From contig CALKAK010000148.1 of NCBI GenBank assembly GCA_937983015.1, forward strand, positions 1-14,649: a DNA stretch of 14,649 bases, in the 5' to 3' direction. Of the stretch, positions 1-7,255 are shown piece by piece. Source of the DNA: an uncultured Bacillaceae bacterium (GTDB lineage Bacteria; Bacillota; Bacilli; Bacillales; Caldibacillaceae). Within the stretch, counting starts at the first letter, position 1. Every line of letters starts with the position of its first letter. Under the pieces are notes generated by a model, which saw nothing but the letters and a program-made list of their open reading frames with translations, searched no databases and was not told where the DNA came from. The position numbers were made by a program, and so were the translations under genes.

Positions 1-5
1 ATGAG

Positions 6-752
6 ATGATGTATTTGCACGATGTATGGGTGAATTGGTTTGAAGGGGCAGAAAATGGTTATAATGTCTGTCATTTCCATGAATGGCGTAAGGACGACGC
101 GATACAATTACTGGACCAAGTACCGGTTCTGAAAGTGACGAAGGAATTATACGCCTATATCGAAAATGACCTAGCAGAATTACCGCAACGATTACTTGAC
201 GATGTGTATCAAAAGGCGTATTTGCGTAAAAACCACGAACGGATCCAGCTTGACTACTGTTTTATCGTCACAGATGGCATCGGCATTCTTGCTGTAGACA
301 CGATCGGATACCAGATCCCGATGCGTAAAAGCCGGCTCATCCCGCGCCAGGAACAGTTGATTTACGAAATGACCGAAAATAAGGAAGCAAAAGCTTATGA
401 CTTTACCCCGAAAGCTAAAAAGGAATACCATATTCTGTCCCCTCATCCTCAATATATGGTTGGCCTCACTCGCAAAGAGCGGCAATTAAAGCAACTCATG
501 TTCGTGGCACTCGATCAACTATATCAATCGAAAAACACAGCGGAAGCCCGTTATTGGTACACCGAATGGGCACCGGAACAATATTCCAAGATTCGCACCA
601 TGTCGTTTGAGGAAGTTTGGAACATGCTTTATGAGGAAGTAAAACAAGGCTGGTCGGAAAAACATGAACAATTATGTGAACGTCTTGTGAAAGGGCAACC
701 AATGTTCGAAAAGTACTGGCAAATGGAGAATGGTTCGAAAGTCAATAAATGA
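6..752 (+). CDS. yjbA: YjbA family protein (UPF0736), function unknown
   Basis: A protein of 247-248 residues that I recognise as B. subtilis YjbA (UPF0736). It shares the opening YLHDVWVNWFEG, the block ENGYNVCHFHEWRKDD, the conserved DGIGILAVDTIGY around residue 90 and SRLIPRQEQLIYEM around 110, with GLTRKERQLKQLMF and YWYTEW further on. No catalytic motif, signal peptide or membrane segment is visible, so it is probably cytosolic. The family has no function known to me. Two ATG codons stand in tandem at 6 and 9; the second gives the usual family start (M-x-YLHDVW). The Shine-Dalgarno region lies off the window edge, so the start is not settled. It is followed after 23 bases by a small gene on the same strand, then a terminator. 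It lies tail to tail with trpS, as in B. subtilis. Confidence 0.9.
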   Translation: MMYLHDVWVNWFEGAENGYNVCHFHEWRKDDAIQLLDQVPVLKVTKELYAYIENDLAELPQRLLDDVYQKAYLRKNHERIQLDYCFIVTDGIGILAVDTIGYQIPMRKSRLIPRQEQLIYEMTENKEAKAYDFTPKAKKEYHILSPHPQYMVGLTRKERQLKQLMFVALDQLYQSKNTAEARYWYTEWAPEQYSKIRTMSFEEVWNMLYEEVKQGWSEKHEQLCERLVKGQPMFEKYWQMENGSKVNK

Positions 753-775
753 AGTACATAAGGAGCGGACAATCC

Positions 776-946
776 ATGGCAAAAAATGATAAAAACAAGA
801 AAATGGCAAAACAGCTTGGAAAAGATTTCAGTGACAGGCAAGCAGTTCGAGAAAAGATGAGCCGGTCCTTCGATCATGAATTCGCCAACGAACCTTTATC
901 AAGTGCGGAAGAAATGTTCAATAAAAAAACGAAAAAACGACAGTGA
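776..946 (+). CDS. small highly charged hypothetical protein, 56 aa
   Basis: A 56-residue ORF starting MAKNDKNKKMAKQ. I chose ATG 776 because AAGGAG at 760-765 lies ten bases before it. The in-frame ATG at 749 overlaps the yjbA stop and has no good ribosome site. The product is rich in Lys, Arg, Asp and Glu, with a basic tail (NKKTKKRQ) and a middle containing FANEPLSSAEEMFN. There is no Cys, signal peptide or hydrophobic segment. The size and composition recall the small spore or stress proteins of Bacillaceae, but I do not recognise the family and assign no function. It is probably cotranscribed with yjbA, and a terminator begins at its stop codon. The good ribosome site and clean terminator make a real gene likely. 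Confidence 0.65.
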   Translation: MAKNDKNKKMAKQLGKDFSDRQAVREKMSRSFDHEFANEPLSSAEEMFNKKTKKRQ

Positions 947-971
947 AAGATGGGGAAGCCCCATCTTTTTT
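946..971 (+). terminator. intrinsic terminator of the yjbA operon
   Basis: A ten-base-pair stem, AAAGATGGGG (946-955) with CCCCATCTTT (959-968), has a three-base AAG loop and runs into six Ts (966-971). It starts at the last base of the stop codon of the 56-residue gene. Confidence 0.9.
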
Positions 972-1000
972 CCTGCCTAGAACCGATAAAAAAATTTTTT

Positions 1001-1040
1001 GCGAATAAAACCCGTTCACGTTCTCTTCGTGAACGGGTTT
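1001..1040 (-). terminator. intrinsic terminator of trpS
   Basis: A 13-base-pair perfect stem, AAACCCGTTCACG (1008-1020) with its complement (1028-1040), has a seven-base loop. Read on the minus strand it is followed by TTTTATT, and further on by a run of Ts (985-1000 on the plus strand is A/T only). It begins 13 bases past the trpS stop codon. Confidence 0.85.
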
Positions 1041-1053
1041 CGTTCGTCATGGT

Positions 1054-2037
1054 TCAATGTCTGCCGAGCCCCATCGCTTTTTCCATTTTCCTTAATGTTT
1101 CGCTTGCGACGGCATTCGCTTTTTCTGCACCTTCATCGAGGATCCGATCGAGTTCTTCCGAGTCGATGAGTTCCTCATATCGTTGTTGAATCGGCCGTAA
1201 GGTTTCGATAACCACTTCCGCTAAGTCCTTTTTAAATACCCCGTAGCCTTTGCCCGCGTATTCTTCTTCTAACTCGGGGATCGTCCGGTCCGTTAAGGAA
1301 GAGTAGATGACAAGCAAGTTGGACACACCCGGTTTATTTTCCGGATCGTATTTAATCCGGTTGTCGGAATCGGTGACCGCACTTTTAATTTTCTTTTCGA
1401 TTTGTTTCGGGGTATCGAGCATGGAAATGAAGGCGCGCTGGTTTTCATCGGACTTGCTCATTTTTTTCAGCGGTTCCTGTAGCGACATGATCCGAGCTCC
1501 TACTTTCGGGAACCGTGGTTCGGGAATCGTGAAGATCTCCCCGTAACGTTTATTGAAACGTTCCGCGAGATCGCGTGTGAGTTCGATATGTTGTTTCTGG
1601 TCATCACCGACAGGAACGATGTCCGCATTATAAAGGAGAATATCGGCGGCCATCAATGGTGGGTACGTTAATAGTCCGGCCGAGACGGCTTCTTTCCCGG
1701 CGGCTTTACTCTTGAATTGGGTCATCCGTTCGAGTTCGCCGATATAGCTGATGCACTGTAACATCCAGGCAGCTTGGGCATGGGCCGGAACTTCTGACTG
1801 TATGAAAAGCACGGATTTTTTCGGGTCAATTCCCACCGCTAAATATAAACTTGCCAGACTACGGATATTCTGCCGCAAGGTTTGTGGGTCTTGCGGTACT
1901 GTAATCGCATGCTGATCGACAATGCAGTAATAGCAGTGATAATCATCTTGCAGTTCGACAAACTGCTTTAAAGCCCCGATATAATTGCCAATCGTCGGGA
2001 TGCCACTCGGCTGTACGCCAGAGAATAATGACTTCAT
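1054..2037 (-). CDS. trpS: tryptophanyl-tRNA synthetase
   Basis: Class I aminoacyl-tRNA synthetase that charges tRNA-Trp with tryptophan using ATP, in the cytosol. At 327 residues it has the normal bacterial TrpS length. The HIGH-like signature lies in PTIGNYIG (residues 14-21), the conserved VGDDQ at 143-147, and the ATP-binding KMSKS at 192-196, followed by DEN as in the family. The start ATG (2037-2035) is preceded by GAGGAG at a normal distance. The gene is monocistronic: its own promoter and T-box leader are upstream and a terminator follows 13 bases after the stop. Expression should therefore rise when uncharged tRNA-Trp accumulates. In B. subtilis I recall the opp permease operon lying between trpS and spx; here trpS and spxA are directly divergent. 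Confidence 0.97.
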   Translation of the reverse strand: MKSLFSGVQPSGIPTIGNYIGALKQFVELQDDYHCYYCIVDQHAITVPQDPQTLRQNIRSLASLYLAVGIDPKKSVLFIQSEVPAHAQAAWMLQCISYIGELERMTQFKSKAAGKEAVSAGLLTYPPLMAADILLYNADIVPVGDDQKQHIELTRDLAERFNKRYGEIFTIPEPRFPKVGARIMSLQEPLKKMSKSDENQRAFISMLDTPKQIEKKIKSAVTDSDNRIKYDPENKPGVSNLLVIYSSLTDRTIPELEEEYAGKGYGVFKKDLAEVVIETLRPIQQRYEELIDSEELDRILDEGAEKANAVASETLRKMEKAMGLGRH

Positions 2038-2090
2038 CCAATCACTCCTCGGTCGAAATTAGTTACTCATTTAATCTTTCTTTCAGACAA

Positions 2091-2346
2091 AATAAAAACC
2101 ATTCATCCAAAAAGGGACGAATGGTCGAATCCGCGGTGCCACCCTTATTACCCGTAAAAGGTCACCTCTACCCGGTAACGTCGGGGACACGCTATTGCCT
2201 ACTAGAAACGTATCGTTTCGTTCAGCAAAGACTCGAAAGCCCATTCCATTCATCCTGCAGTTTGTTTCCACCAACCACAAACTCTCTGGGATACAGGAGT
2301 GAATGTACTCTTCTTTCTCATCGCTTTGACCGTTATTCATTTAGTT
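2091..2346 (-). promoter_or_regulatory. T-box riboswitch leader of trpS (tryptophan specifier UGG)
   Basis: Minus-strand leader of trpS. The T-box core AAGGGTGGCACCGCGGA lies at 2146-2130. The terminator stem is ACCATTCGTCC (2125-2115) with GGATGAATGGT (2108-2098), one G-U pair, followed by TTTTATTTT. The T-box overlaps the region used for the alternative antiterminator, as in the class. Stem I features are visible: an AGAGAG and GGTTGGTGGAAAC apical part, AGTA on the 5' side of the specifier loop and GAATGGA on the 3' side. The likely specifier is therefore UGG (2248-2246), the Trp codon, matching the gene controlled. A second TGG stands five bases further on (2243-2241). Uncharged tRNA-Trp should favour the antiterminator. 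Confidence 0.95.
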
Positions 2347-2352
2347 GATTTT

Positions 2353-2381
2353 ATTATAAAAGAACGGTATGTAGAAATCAA
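2353..2381 (-). promoter_or_regulatory. sigma-A promoter of trpS
   Basis: On the minus strand, -35 TTGATT (2381-2376) and -10 TATAAT (2358-2353) have a 17-base spacer. Transcription should begin near 2346, just ahead of T-box stem I. Confidence 0.85.
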
Positions 2382-2542
2382 GGCGGCGTATTTTTCACCT
2401 TATTTTCATTTAGAAAGTTATAATTGAGAAATAAAACCGAATAAATCGCGATGGAAAAATTTGATTGAGAAACAATTCACAAACGTTTTTTAATGAAAAA
2501 CGCAATGTTTATAGTGAAAAAGTATGATATAGCTGGAAAAAA

Positions 2543-2578
2543 TATTTTAAAAAAAAAAGAATAATTATTTTAAAAAAA
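2543..2578 (+). repeat. direct repeat of TATTTTAAAAAAA upstream of the spxA promoter
   Basis: The 13-base sequence TATTTTAAAAAAA occurs at 2543-2555 and 2566-2578, 23 bases apart, about two helix turns. It carries A-runs of ten and seven bases. It sits just before the candidate spxA -35 region, where an UP element or intrinsic bend would act. The rest of 2382-2640 is very AT-rich with no gene. One other inverted repeat is visible, CGTTTTT (2484-2490) with AAAAACG (2496-2502). Confidence 0.5.
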
Positions 2579-2583
2579 GTATA

Positions 2584-2610
2584 TTCACATTGACGAATTT
2601 CATGTATAAT
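2584..2610 (+). promoter_or_regulatory. candidate spxA promoter
   Basis: A perfect -10 TATAAT (2605-2610) is preceded by TTCACA (2584-2589), five of six matches to the -35 consensus but with a short 15-base spacer. TTGACG (2590-2595) is too close to pair with this -10. A second TATAAT lies at 2640-2645 without a clear -35. B. subtilis spx is known to use several promoters under different sigma factors, so more than one start is likely. Confidence 0.4.
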
Positions 2611-2699
2611 AGAAATAGATAATATTATTTTATAGTAATTATAATGTGATAATGAAACAACGGTCGGGACTGAACTGAACATAAAGGAGAGATGGGACG

Positions 2700-3095
2700 A
2701 TGGTAACGATTTTTACGGCACCGAGTTGCACATCTTGCCGGAAAGCGAAGGCCTGGCTGGAGGAGCACAATATTCCCTACAAAGAGAGAAATATTTTTAA
2801 CGAACCATTGACGATGGAGGAACTGAAACAAATTTTTCGGATGACGGAAAACGGCACGGATGAGATCATTTCGACCCGCTCGAAAACGTACCAACAATTA
2901 AATGTGAATTTGGAAACCTTATCTTTGAGTGAATTGTTTAAATTGATTCAGGAAAATCCGGGTTTATTGCGGCGGCCGATCATCGTTGATGAAAAACGCT
3001 TGCAAGTCGGTTATAATGAAGATGAAATTCGTCGCTTCTTACCGCGGAAAATCCGCACGTACCAATTACTGGAAGCACAAAAAATGGTTAATTAA
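2700..3095 (+). CDS. spxA: Spx, redox-sensing transcriptional regulator of the ArsC-like family
   Basis: Spx binds the alpha C-terminal domain of RNA polymerase and reprograms transcription during disulfide stress. It is normally kept scarce by ClpXP with the adaptor SpxH. The 131-residue protein is almost collinear with B. subtilis Spx. It has the redox switch CTSC at residues 10-13, Gly52 in the alpha-binding region (RMTENGTDE), Arg60, Arg91-Arg92 in LLRRPI, and the family block RLQVGYNEDEIRRFLPRK. The start ATG 2700 follows AAAGGAGA at 2683-2690. No partner gene overlaps it. The AT-rich region upstream suggests complex control. The gene for its adaptor, spxH, lies 5 kb downstream in the same window. 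Confidence 0.97.
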   Translation: MVTIFTAPSCTSCRKAKAWLEEHNIPYKERNIFNEPLTMEELKQIFRMTENGTDEIISTRSKTYQQLNVNLETLSLSELFKLIQENPGLLRRPIIVDEKRLQVGYNEDEIRRFLPRKIRTYQLLEAQKMVN

Positions 3096-3111
3096 AAGAT
3101 CACTAGACGTC

Positions 3112-3140
3112 TTTACGCCTGTCCAAAAAAAGGATATAAT
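3112..3140 (+). promoter_or_regulatory. sigma-A-like promoter in the spxA-mecA interval
   Basis: TTTACG (3112-3117), a 17-base spacer, and a perfect TATAAT (3135-3140), all within 45 bases of the spxA stop. Transcription from about 3147 would run straight into the hairpin at 3157-3194. The unit would therefore make either an RNA of about 50 bases or an attenuated leader for mecA. Confidence 0.5.
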
Positions 3141-3156
3141 GACGTTACATACAATC

Positions 3157-3194
3157 GCCTTCATGCACGAATCGATATGCATGAAGGCTTTTTT
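3157..3194 (+). terminator. intrinsic terminator between spxA and mecA
   Basis: An 11-base-pair perfect stem, GCCTTCATGCA (3157-3167) with TGCATGAAGGC (3178-3188), has a ten-base loop and six Ts (3189-3194). It ends spxA transcripts and any RNA begun at the 3112-3140 promoter. Confidence 0.9.
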
Positions 3195-3401
3195 GCACAC
3201 CATGGTTTTCGATGCTATGGGTTCCTTCATCAATTTTTGACGAAACAGTCGAATCGATTCCCTTCATCTTCATTTTGTCATAAAATAGCATAAGAAGCAT
3301 ACATTAAATTTTAACATTTTTCAGCTCGCGTCTCATTCGGCGCGATCGAGGATCGAGGGAGGATTCCCTTCACTTATTGATTCGGAAGGGAGAGTGAACA
3401 A
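3195..3401 (+). other. mecA leader region with a possible Shine-Dalgarno-masking hairpin
   Basis: No gene is visible. TCCCTTC (3365-3371) can pair with GAAGGGA (3385-3391), which is the mecA ribosome site, across a 13-base loop. Just upstream is the tandem GATCGAGGATCGAG. Possible promoter elements are weak: TTGTCA at 3275-3280 and TAAAAT at 3281-3286, neither with a convincing partner. The mecA promoter is therefore not settled and may be the one at 3112-3140 with read-through of the hairpin. Confidence 0.35.
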
Positions 3402-4076
3402 ATGGAAATCGAGCGGATCAATGAACACACTATCAAATTTTTCATCTCCTACGTCGATGTTGAAGAAAGGGGTTTTAACAGAGAGGATATCTGGTTCAAT
3501 CGGGAAAAAAGCGAAGAATTATTCTGGGAAATGATGGATGAAGTCCATCAAAAAGAAGATTTTTCCTTCGACGGACCTCTCTGGATCCAGGTTCAGGCAT
3601 TAGAAAAAGGACTGGAAGTGATCGTGACAAAAGCCCAGATCACGAAAGACGGCACCCGCTTCGAAATCCCGTTCCCTGATGAAAAATTGAAAGATTTTAC
3701 AGTCGGCGAACATATTGAACAGTTACTGGACCATTATTTTGCATATGATGTGAGTGAAAAAGAAACGGATGCATACGATGAAGAATTCATTCAAATGATA
3801 TTGGAGTTTACTGATTTTGAAGATCTGATCGAGTTAGCGCGCCGTCCGTGGCTTGATCATATAATCACGAAACTGTTCCATTTCAAAGGGAAGTACTATC
3901 TAGCGGTGGATTTTCCTTTTGAATACTTAACGGAAGATGAAATTGAAGATTTTATCAGTGTCATGCTTGAATATGGTAATGAAGCCCCGCTTACTCTTGC
4001 TTACCTGGAGGAATACGGAAAATTGATCATATCCGAAAACGTTGATGCGGTTTTGCGAGAACATTTTATTAAATAG
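3402..4076 (+). CDS. mecA: MecA, adaptor protein for ClpC/ClpP proteolysis
   Basis: MecA delivers substrates such as the competence factor ComK to the ClpCP protease and helps assemble ClpC hexamers; in B. subtilis it also affects Spx activity. The protein has 224 residues against about 218 in B. subtilis. The N-terminal substrate-binding domain (roughly 1-85) is strongly conserved: MEIERINEHT, GPLWIQVQALEKGLEVIVTKAQ. Then comes a variable acidic linker (about 90-125) and a C-terminal ClpC-binding domain containing FEDLIELAR, KYYLAVDF and LEEYGKLIISE. It is very acidic and has no membrane segment. ATG 3402 follows GGAAGGGAGAG at a suitable distance. A terminator lies 17 bases past the stop, so mecA and coiA are probably separate units. 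Its place between spxA and coiA is the Bacillus order minus yjbE. Confidence 0.96.
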   Translation: MEIERINEHTIKFFISYVDVEERGFNREDIWFNREKSEELFWEMMDEVHQKEDFSFDGPLWIQVQALEKGLEVIVTKAQITKDGTRFEIPFPDEKLKDFTVGEHIEQLLDHYFAYDVSEKETDAYDEEFIQMILEFTDFEDLIELARRPWLDHIITKLFHFKGKYYLAVDFPFEYLTEDEIEDFISVMLEYGNEAPLTLAYLEEYGKLIISENVDAVLREHFIK

Positions 4077-4092
4077 TGTACAGAGATATTCG

Positions 4093-4130
4093 GCCGATTT
4101 TCCGAAATGGAAGTCGGCTTTTTATTTTTT
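4093..4130 (+). terminator. intrinsic terminator of mecA
   Basis: GCCGATTTTCC (4093-4103) pairs with GGAAGTCGGC (4109-4118), with one G-U pair and one bulge. It is followed by TTTTTATTTTTT (4119-4130). An in-frame ATG for coiA at 4107 lies inside this hairpin, which argues against that codon as the true start. Confidence 0.8.
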
Positions 4131-4151
4131 AAAAAGGAAGGGACGTACTTG

Positions 4152-5354
4152 ATGTTTGTAGCCCATGATCAAGACGGAAACAGCGTTTCCCTAATCGGGC
4201 TCGACCGGAATTCTGCTTTAAAGCTTAAGAACTCAGGTCCGTACTTCTGTCCGGCGTGCAAAAAACCGGTCTTCATGAAAGCGGGGCGGCAAAAACTTCC
4301 CCATTTCGCCCACCTTGAACGATGTCCCGTAAAACCCGGAGGTGAGTCCGGCAAGCATCTGGCCGGGAAAAAAGCCCTGTTCCACTGGCTGGTAAAAAAC
4401 GGCTACGAAGTACGGTTGGAACAATATTTGCCGGAGATTCAACAGCGTCCGGACTTACTGATCCGTGCTGGTCAGCGCTTGATCGCCCTGGAATTTCAAG
4501 TGTCGGAAATTCCGGTCGATTCATTGGTAGCACGGACGAAAGCGTATAGCGATTATGGCGTCTTTCCGATCTGGATCCTTGATGCCGGTCTAATCCGTGA
4601 AAGGCAGCACGGCATTTTAGATTTCAGCGATTTTTTGGCTTTTTTTATCCAAAGGACTTCTGTTGGGATTCCTTCTTTGTACACCCTCGATCCCGAAAGG
4701 CGGATATTCATGGTCTATACAAATTTATTCCCTTATTCCCCACAGCGCGCTTTTTCGGAACGGAAAGATTTTCCCCTGGATGTCAATGTAAAAACCATCT
4801 GCCGGTGGCAACCGCCCCCGGTCCGTTTTTACGATTACTGGTATCCTATGATGGAAAAATGGCTAATCGGATTAACCGTTTCCCGATCAGCTCGGCGTGA
4901 TCCTTTTATCAATCATTTATACAAACACCAGATCCATCCTTTGCAATTACCGCCGGAAGTGGGATTACCGGTACGCGACCTTCACCTAATTAAAACACCG
5001 GCTTTTACCTGGCAAGGCTTCATTTGGCATCATTTTTTATATAATAATCAAGATAGGCGAGCGTCCTTCACACTGGCCGATGTCCGGCGCTTTCTTTTTG
5101 TGAATTTAAAAGGGATGGTCAAAAAGCGGCTCGTGGCCAGCCTATGGCAAGACGCTGCTAAAACATGTCCCGTTGAACATTATTTGCGGGTATTATGCGA
5201 ACTTGGTTACTTAAAAAATGACGGTCAGCGATTCACCATTGGCAAGAAAGCGCGATTGATCCACAATCCGAATAGAGAACGCGAAGTGCTTATGAAGGAT
5301 TTTTATCGCAGGAATAAAGGAATCATCGTGCGCTCTTTGCTGTTGACGAAATGA
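4152..5354 (+). CDS. coiA: competence protein CoiA, nuclease-like
   Basis: CoiA is needed for efficient genetic transformation and is a predicted PD-(D/E)xK-fold nuclease with an N-terminal zinc-binding part. The 400-residue protein starts MFVAHDQDGN. The putative zinc site is C33-x2-C36 with H51, H54 and C58 (FCPAC, HFAHLERC). The helix carrying GKHLAGKKALFHWL (67-80) is typical. The nuclease-like core is RPDLLI (D101) followed by IALEFQ (E114, Q116). I chose ATG 4152, preceded by AAGGAAGGGA, over ATG 4107, which lies in the mecA terminator; TTG 4149 is an alternative. In B. subtilis coiA belongs to the ComK regulon. No clear ComK box is visible here, because the upstream space is taken by the terminator. 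It is slightly longer than B. subtilis CoiA (about 373). Confidence 0.9.
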   Translation: MFVAHDQDGNSVSLIGLDRNSALKLKNSGPYFCPACKKPVFMKAGRQKLPHFAHLERCPVKPGGESGKHLAGKKALFHWLVKNGYEVRLEQYLPEIQQRPDLLIRAGQRLIALEFQVSEIPVDSLVARTKAYSDYGVFPIWILDAGLIRERQHGILDFSDFLAFFIQRTSVGIPSLYTLDPERRIFMVYTNLFPYSPQRAFSERKDFPLDVNVKTICRWQPPPVRFYDYWYPMMEKWLIGLTVSRSARRDPFINHLYKHQIHPLQLPPEVGLPVRDLHLIKTPAFTWQGFIWHHFLYNNQDRRASFTLADVRRFLFVNLKGMVKKRLVASLWQDAAKTCPVEHYLRVLCELGYLKNDGQRFTIGKKARLIHNPNREREVLMKDFYRRNKGIIVRSLLLTK

Positions 5355-5432
5355 TTAATTACAGGTAAGGTAAAAATAATAAAAGTTTAATACGTTTGTC
5401 CTGCAAATGATCGATGCATAGGAGGTTATAAG

Positions 5433-7250
5433 ATGGCAGAGGAAGCGAAAGTTAAGACGCTACCAGCTCGTGCGGAAATACCGGAAGAATATACTTGGCG
5501 CTTGGAAGATATTTTTGCCAGCGATGAAGAATGGGAGAAAGAATTCAAAGAGATCCAAAAACTTTTACCAAAAGCCGCTACGTATCAAGGAAAACTGAGT
5601 GAAAGTGCTGATACTTTATATGAAGCGTTGCAATTTCAAGATCAAGTGATGGAGCGACTCGGGAAACTCTACACGTACGCCCACATGCGTTATGATCAAG
5701 ATACGACGAACGCCTTTTATCAAGGACTGAATGATCGGGCGATGACTTTATATACACAAGCGGTTAGCAGCTTCGCTTACGTCGTACCGGAATTGCTGGC
5801 GATCGAGGAAGCGAAACTAGAGCGGTTCATGCAGGAAAAAGAAGAACTGAAATTATATGAACACGCCTTTGATCGCATTGCCAAAAGACGTCCGCATGTG
5901 CTATCGACGGAAATAGAAAGCATACTCGCCCAGGCGTCCGATGTAATGTCCTCATCGAGTAATACGTTCGGTATGTTGAATAACGCTGATCTGGAATTTC
6001 CGGTGATCAAAGATGAGAATGGCGAAGACGTGCAGGTCACTCACGGGAATTATTCACGTTTCCTGGAGTCCCATGATCGCCGGGTGCGCCACGATGCATT
6101 TAAAGCCGTCTACGCTACATATGGTAAGTTTAAAAACACCTTCGCCTCAACCTTGAGCGGCCAGATCAAAAAGGATAATTTCTATGCACAAGTCCGTAAA
6201 TACAAAAATGCCCGAGAAGCATCTCTTGCCAATAACCACATTCCGGAACAAGTTTACGATAATCTCGTGCAGACGATTAACGATCACCTGCACCTCTTGC
6301 ATCGTTATGTGGCTCTGAAGAAAAAGGCCCTCGGAGTCGATGAGTTGCACATGTACGATGTATACGCACCGCTTATAAAAGATGTGAAAATGGAATTTAC
6401 CTACGAAGAGGCACAGAATGTGATCTTGCAGGGGCTTTCACCGATGGGTGATGAATATTTATCCATCGTTAAAAAAGCGTTCGATGAACGCTGGATTGAC
6501 GTCTATGAAAATAAAGGAAAACGGAGCGGGGCCTATTCTTCCGGCGCTTACGGTACGAACCCGTATATTTTAATGAACTGGCAAAATAATGTGGATAATG
6601 TGTTCACACTCGCCCATGAGCTCGGTCATTCCGTGCATAGCTATTACACCCGTACACACCAGCCTTACCCGTATGGCGATTATTCCATTTTCGTCGCAGA
6701 AGTGGCTTCCACTTGCAATGAAAATCTTTTAACAGATTATTTCTTAAATACCTTGGCGGACAAAAAAGAACGGCTTTACCTATTGAACCATTACCTGGAA
6801 ACATTCCGTGCTACCGTATTCCGGCAGACGATGTTCGCCGAGTTTGAACATGACATCCATGTCCGCGCGCAAAATGGGGAGGCCTTAACGGCAGAATCGT
6901 TGACGGAAATCTATTATAACTTGAATAAAAAATATTTCGGTGACGATATGGTCGTCGATCAGGAAATCGGCCTCGAATGGGCCCGGATCCCACACTTCTA
7001 CTACAACTATTATGTTTATCAATATGCGACAGGTTTCAGTGCGGCCACGTCCTTGAGCCGGCAAATTTTAGAAGAGGGAGAGCCGGCCGTGAAACGCTAC
7101 ATCGATTTCTTAAAAGCCGGAAACTCCGATTATCCGATCGAGGTGCTGAAAAAAGCCGGTGTTGATATGACGAGCAAAAAGCCGATTGAAGATGCATGCA
7201 AGGCGTTTGCGGAAAAACTTGAAGAAATGGAAAAATTACTCGGTGTGTAA
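5433..7250 (+). CDS. pepF: oligoendopeptidase F (M3B metallopeptidase)
   Basis: Zinc endopeptidase that cuts short peptides in the cytosol. In B. subtilis excess PepF hydrolyses the PhrA signalling pentapeptide and delays sporulation. The 605 residues match the family's usual length of about 600. The zinc motif HELGH is at 395-399 (FTLAHELGHSVHS). The third ligand is Glu423 in FVAEVAS, and the conserved Tyr-rich region HFYYNYYVYQYATGF lies near 525. The oligopeptidase F N-terminal helical domain fills about residues 15-200. No signal peptide is present. ATG 5433 follows AGGAGG at 5422-5427. It lies 78 bases after coiA and ends in a terminator shared with a convergent small gene. No good promoter was found in the gap, so it may be read with coiA. 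Confidence 0.97.
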   Translation: MAEEAKVKTLPARAEIPEEYTWRLEDIFASDEEWEKEFKEIQKLLPKAATYQGKLSESADTLYEALQFQDQVMERLGKLYTYAHMRYDQDTTNAFYQGLNDRAMTLYTQAVSSFAYVVPELLAIEEAKLERFMQEKEELKLYEHAFDRIAKRRPHVLSTEIESILAQASDVMSSSSNTFGMLNNADLEFPVIKDENGEDVQVTHGNYSRFLESHDRRVRHDAFKAVYATYGKFKNTFASTLSGQIKKDNFYAQVRKYKNAREASLANNHIPEQVYDNLVQTINDHLHLLHRYVALKKKALGVDELHMYDVYAPLIKDVKMEFTYEEAQNVILQGLSPMGDEYLSIVKKAFDERWIDVYENKGKRSGAYSSGAYGTNPYILMNWQNNVDNVFTLAHELGHSVHSYYTRTHQPYPYGDYSIFVAEVASTCNENLLTDYFLNTLADKKERLYLLNHYLETFRATVFRQTMFAEFEHDIHVRAQNGEALTAESLTEIYYNLNKKYFGDDMVVDQEIGLEWARIPHFYYNYYVYQYATGFSAATSLSRQILEEGEPAVKRYIDFLKAGNSDYPIEVLKKAGVDMTSKKPIEDACKAFAEKLEEMEKLLGV

Positions 7251-7255
7251 AAAAT

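Noticed and set aside
2083..2348. ORFs on both strands inside the trpS leader
   Set aside because: The region is a T-box RNA with all its hallmark elements; the ORFs are incidental.
2630..2660. PerR- or Fur-like box (TTATAATGTGATAATGA) near spxA
   Set aside because: Only the left half resembles TTATAAT. The right half does not fit the palindrome, and AT-rich DNA gives such matches by chance.
2986..3240. 84-codon plus-strand ORF overlapping the end of spxA
   Set aside because: It is a frame shadow of spxA that runs through the terminator and has no ribosome site.
4107..4151. Longer CoiA start at ATG 4107
   Set aside because: The codon lies inside the mecA terminator hairpin and has no ribosome site. 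ATG 4152 has AAGGAAGGGA and gives the family N-terminus.
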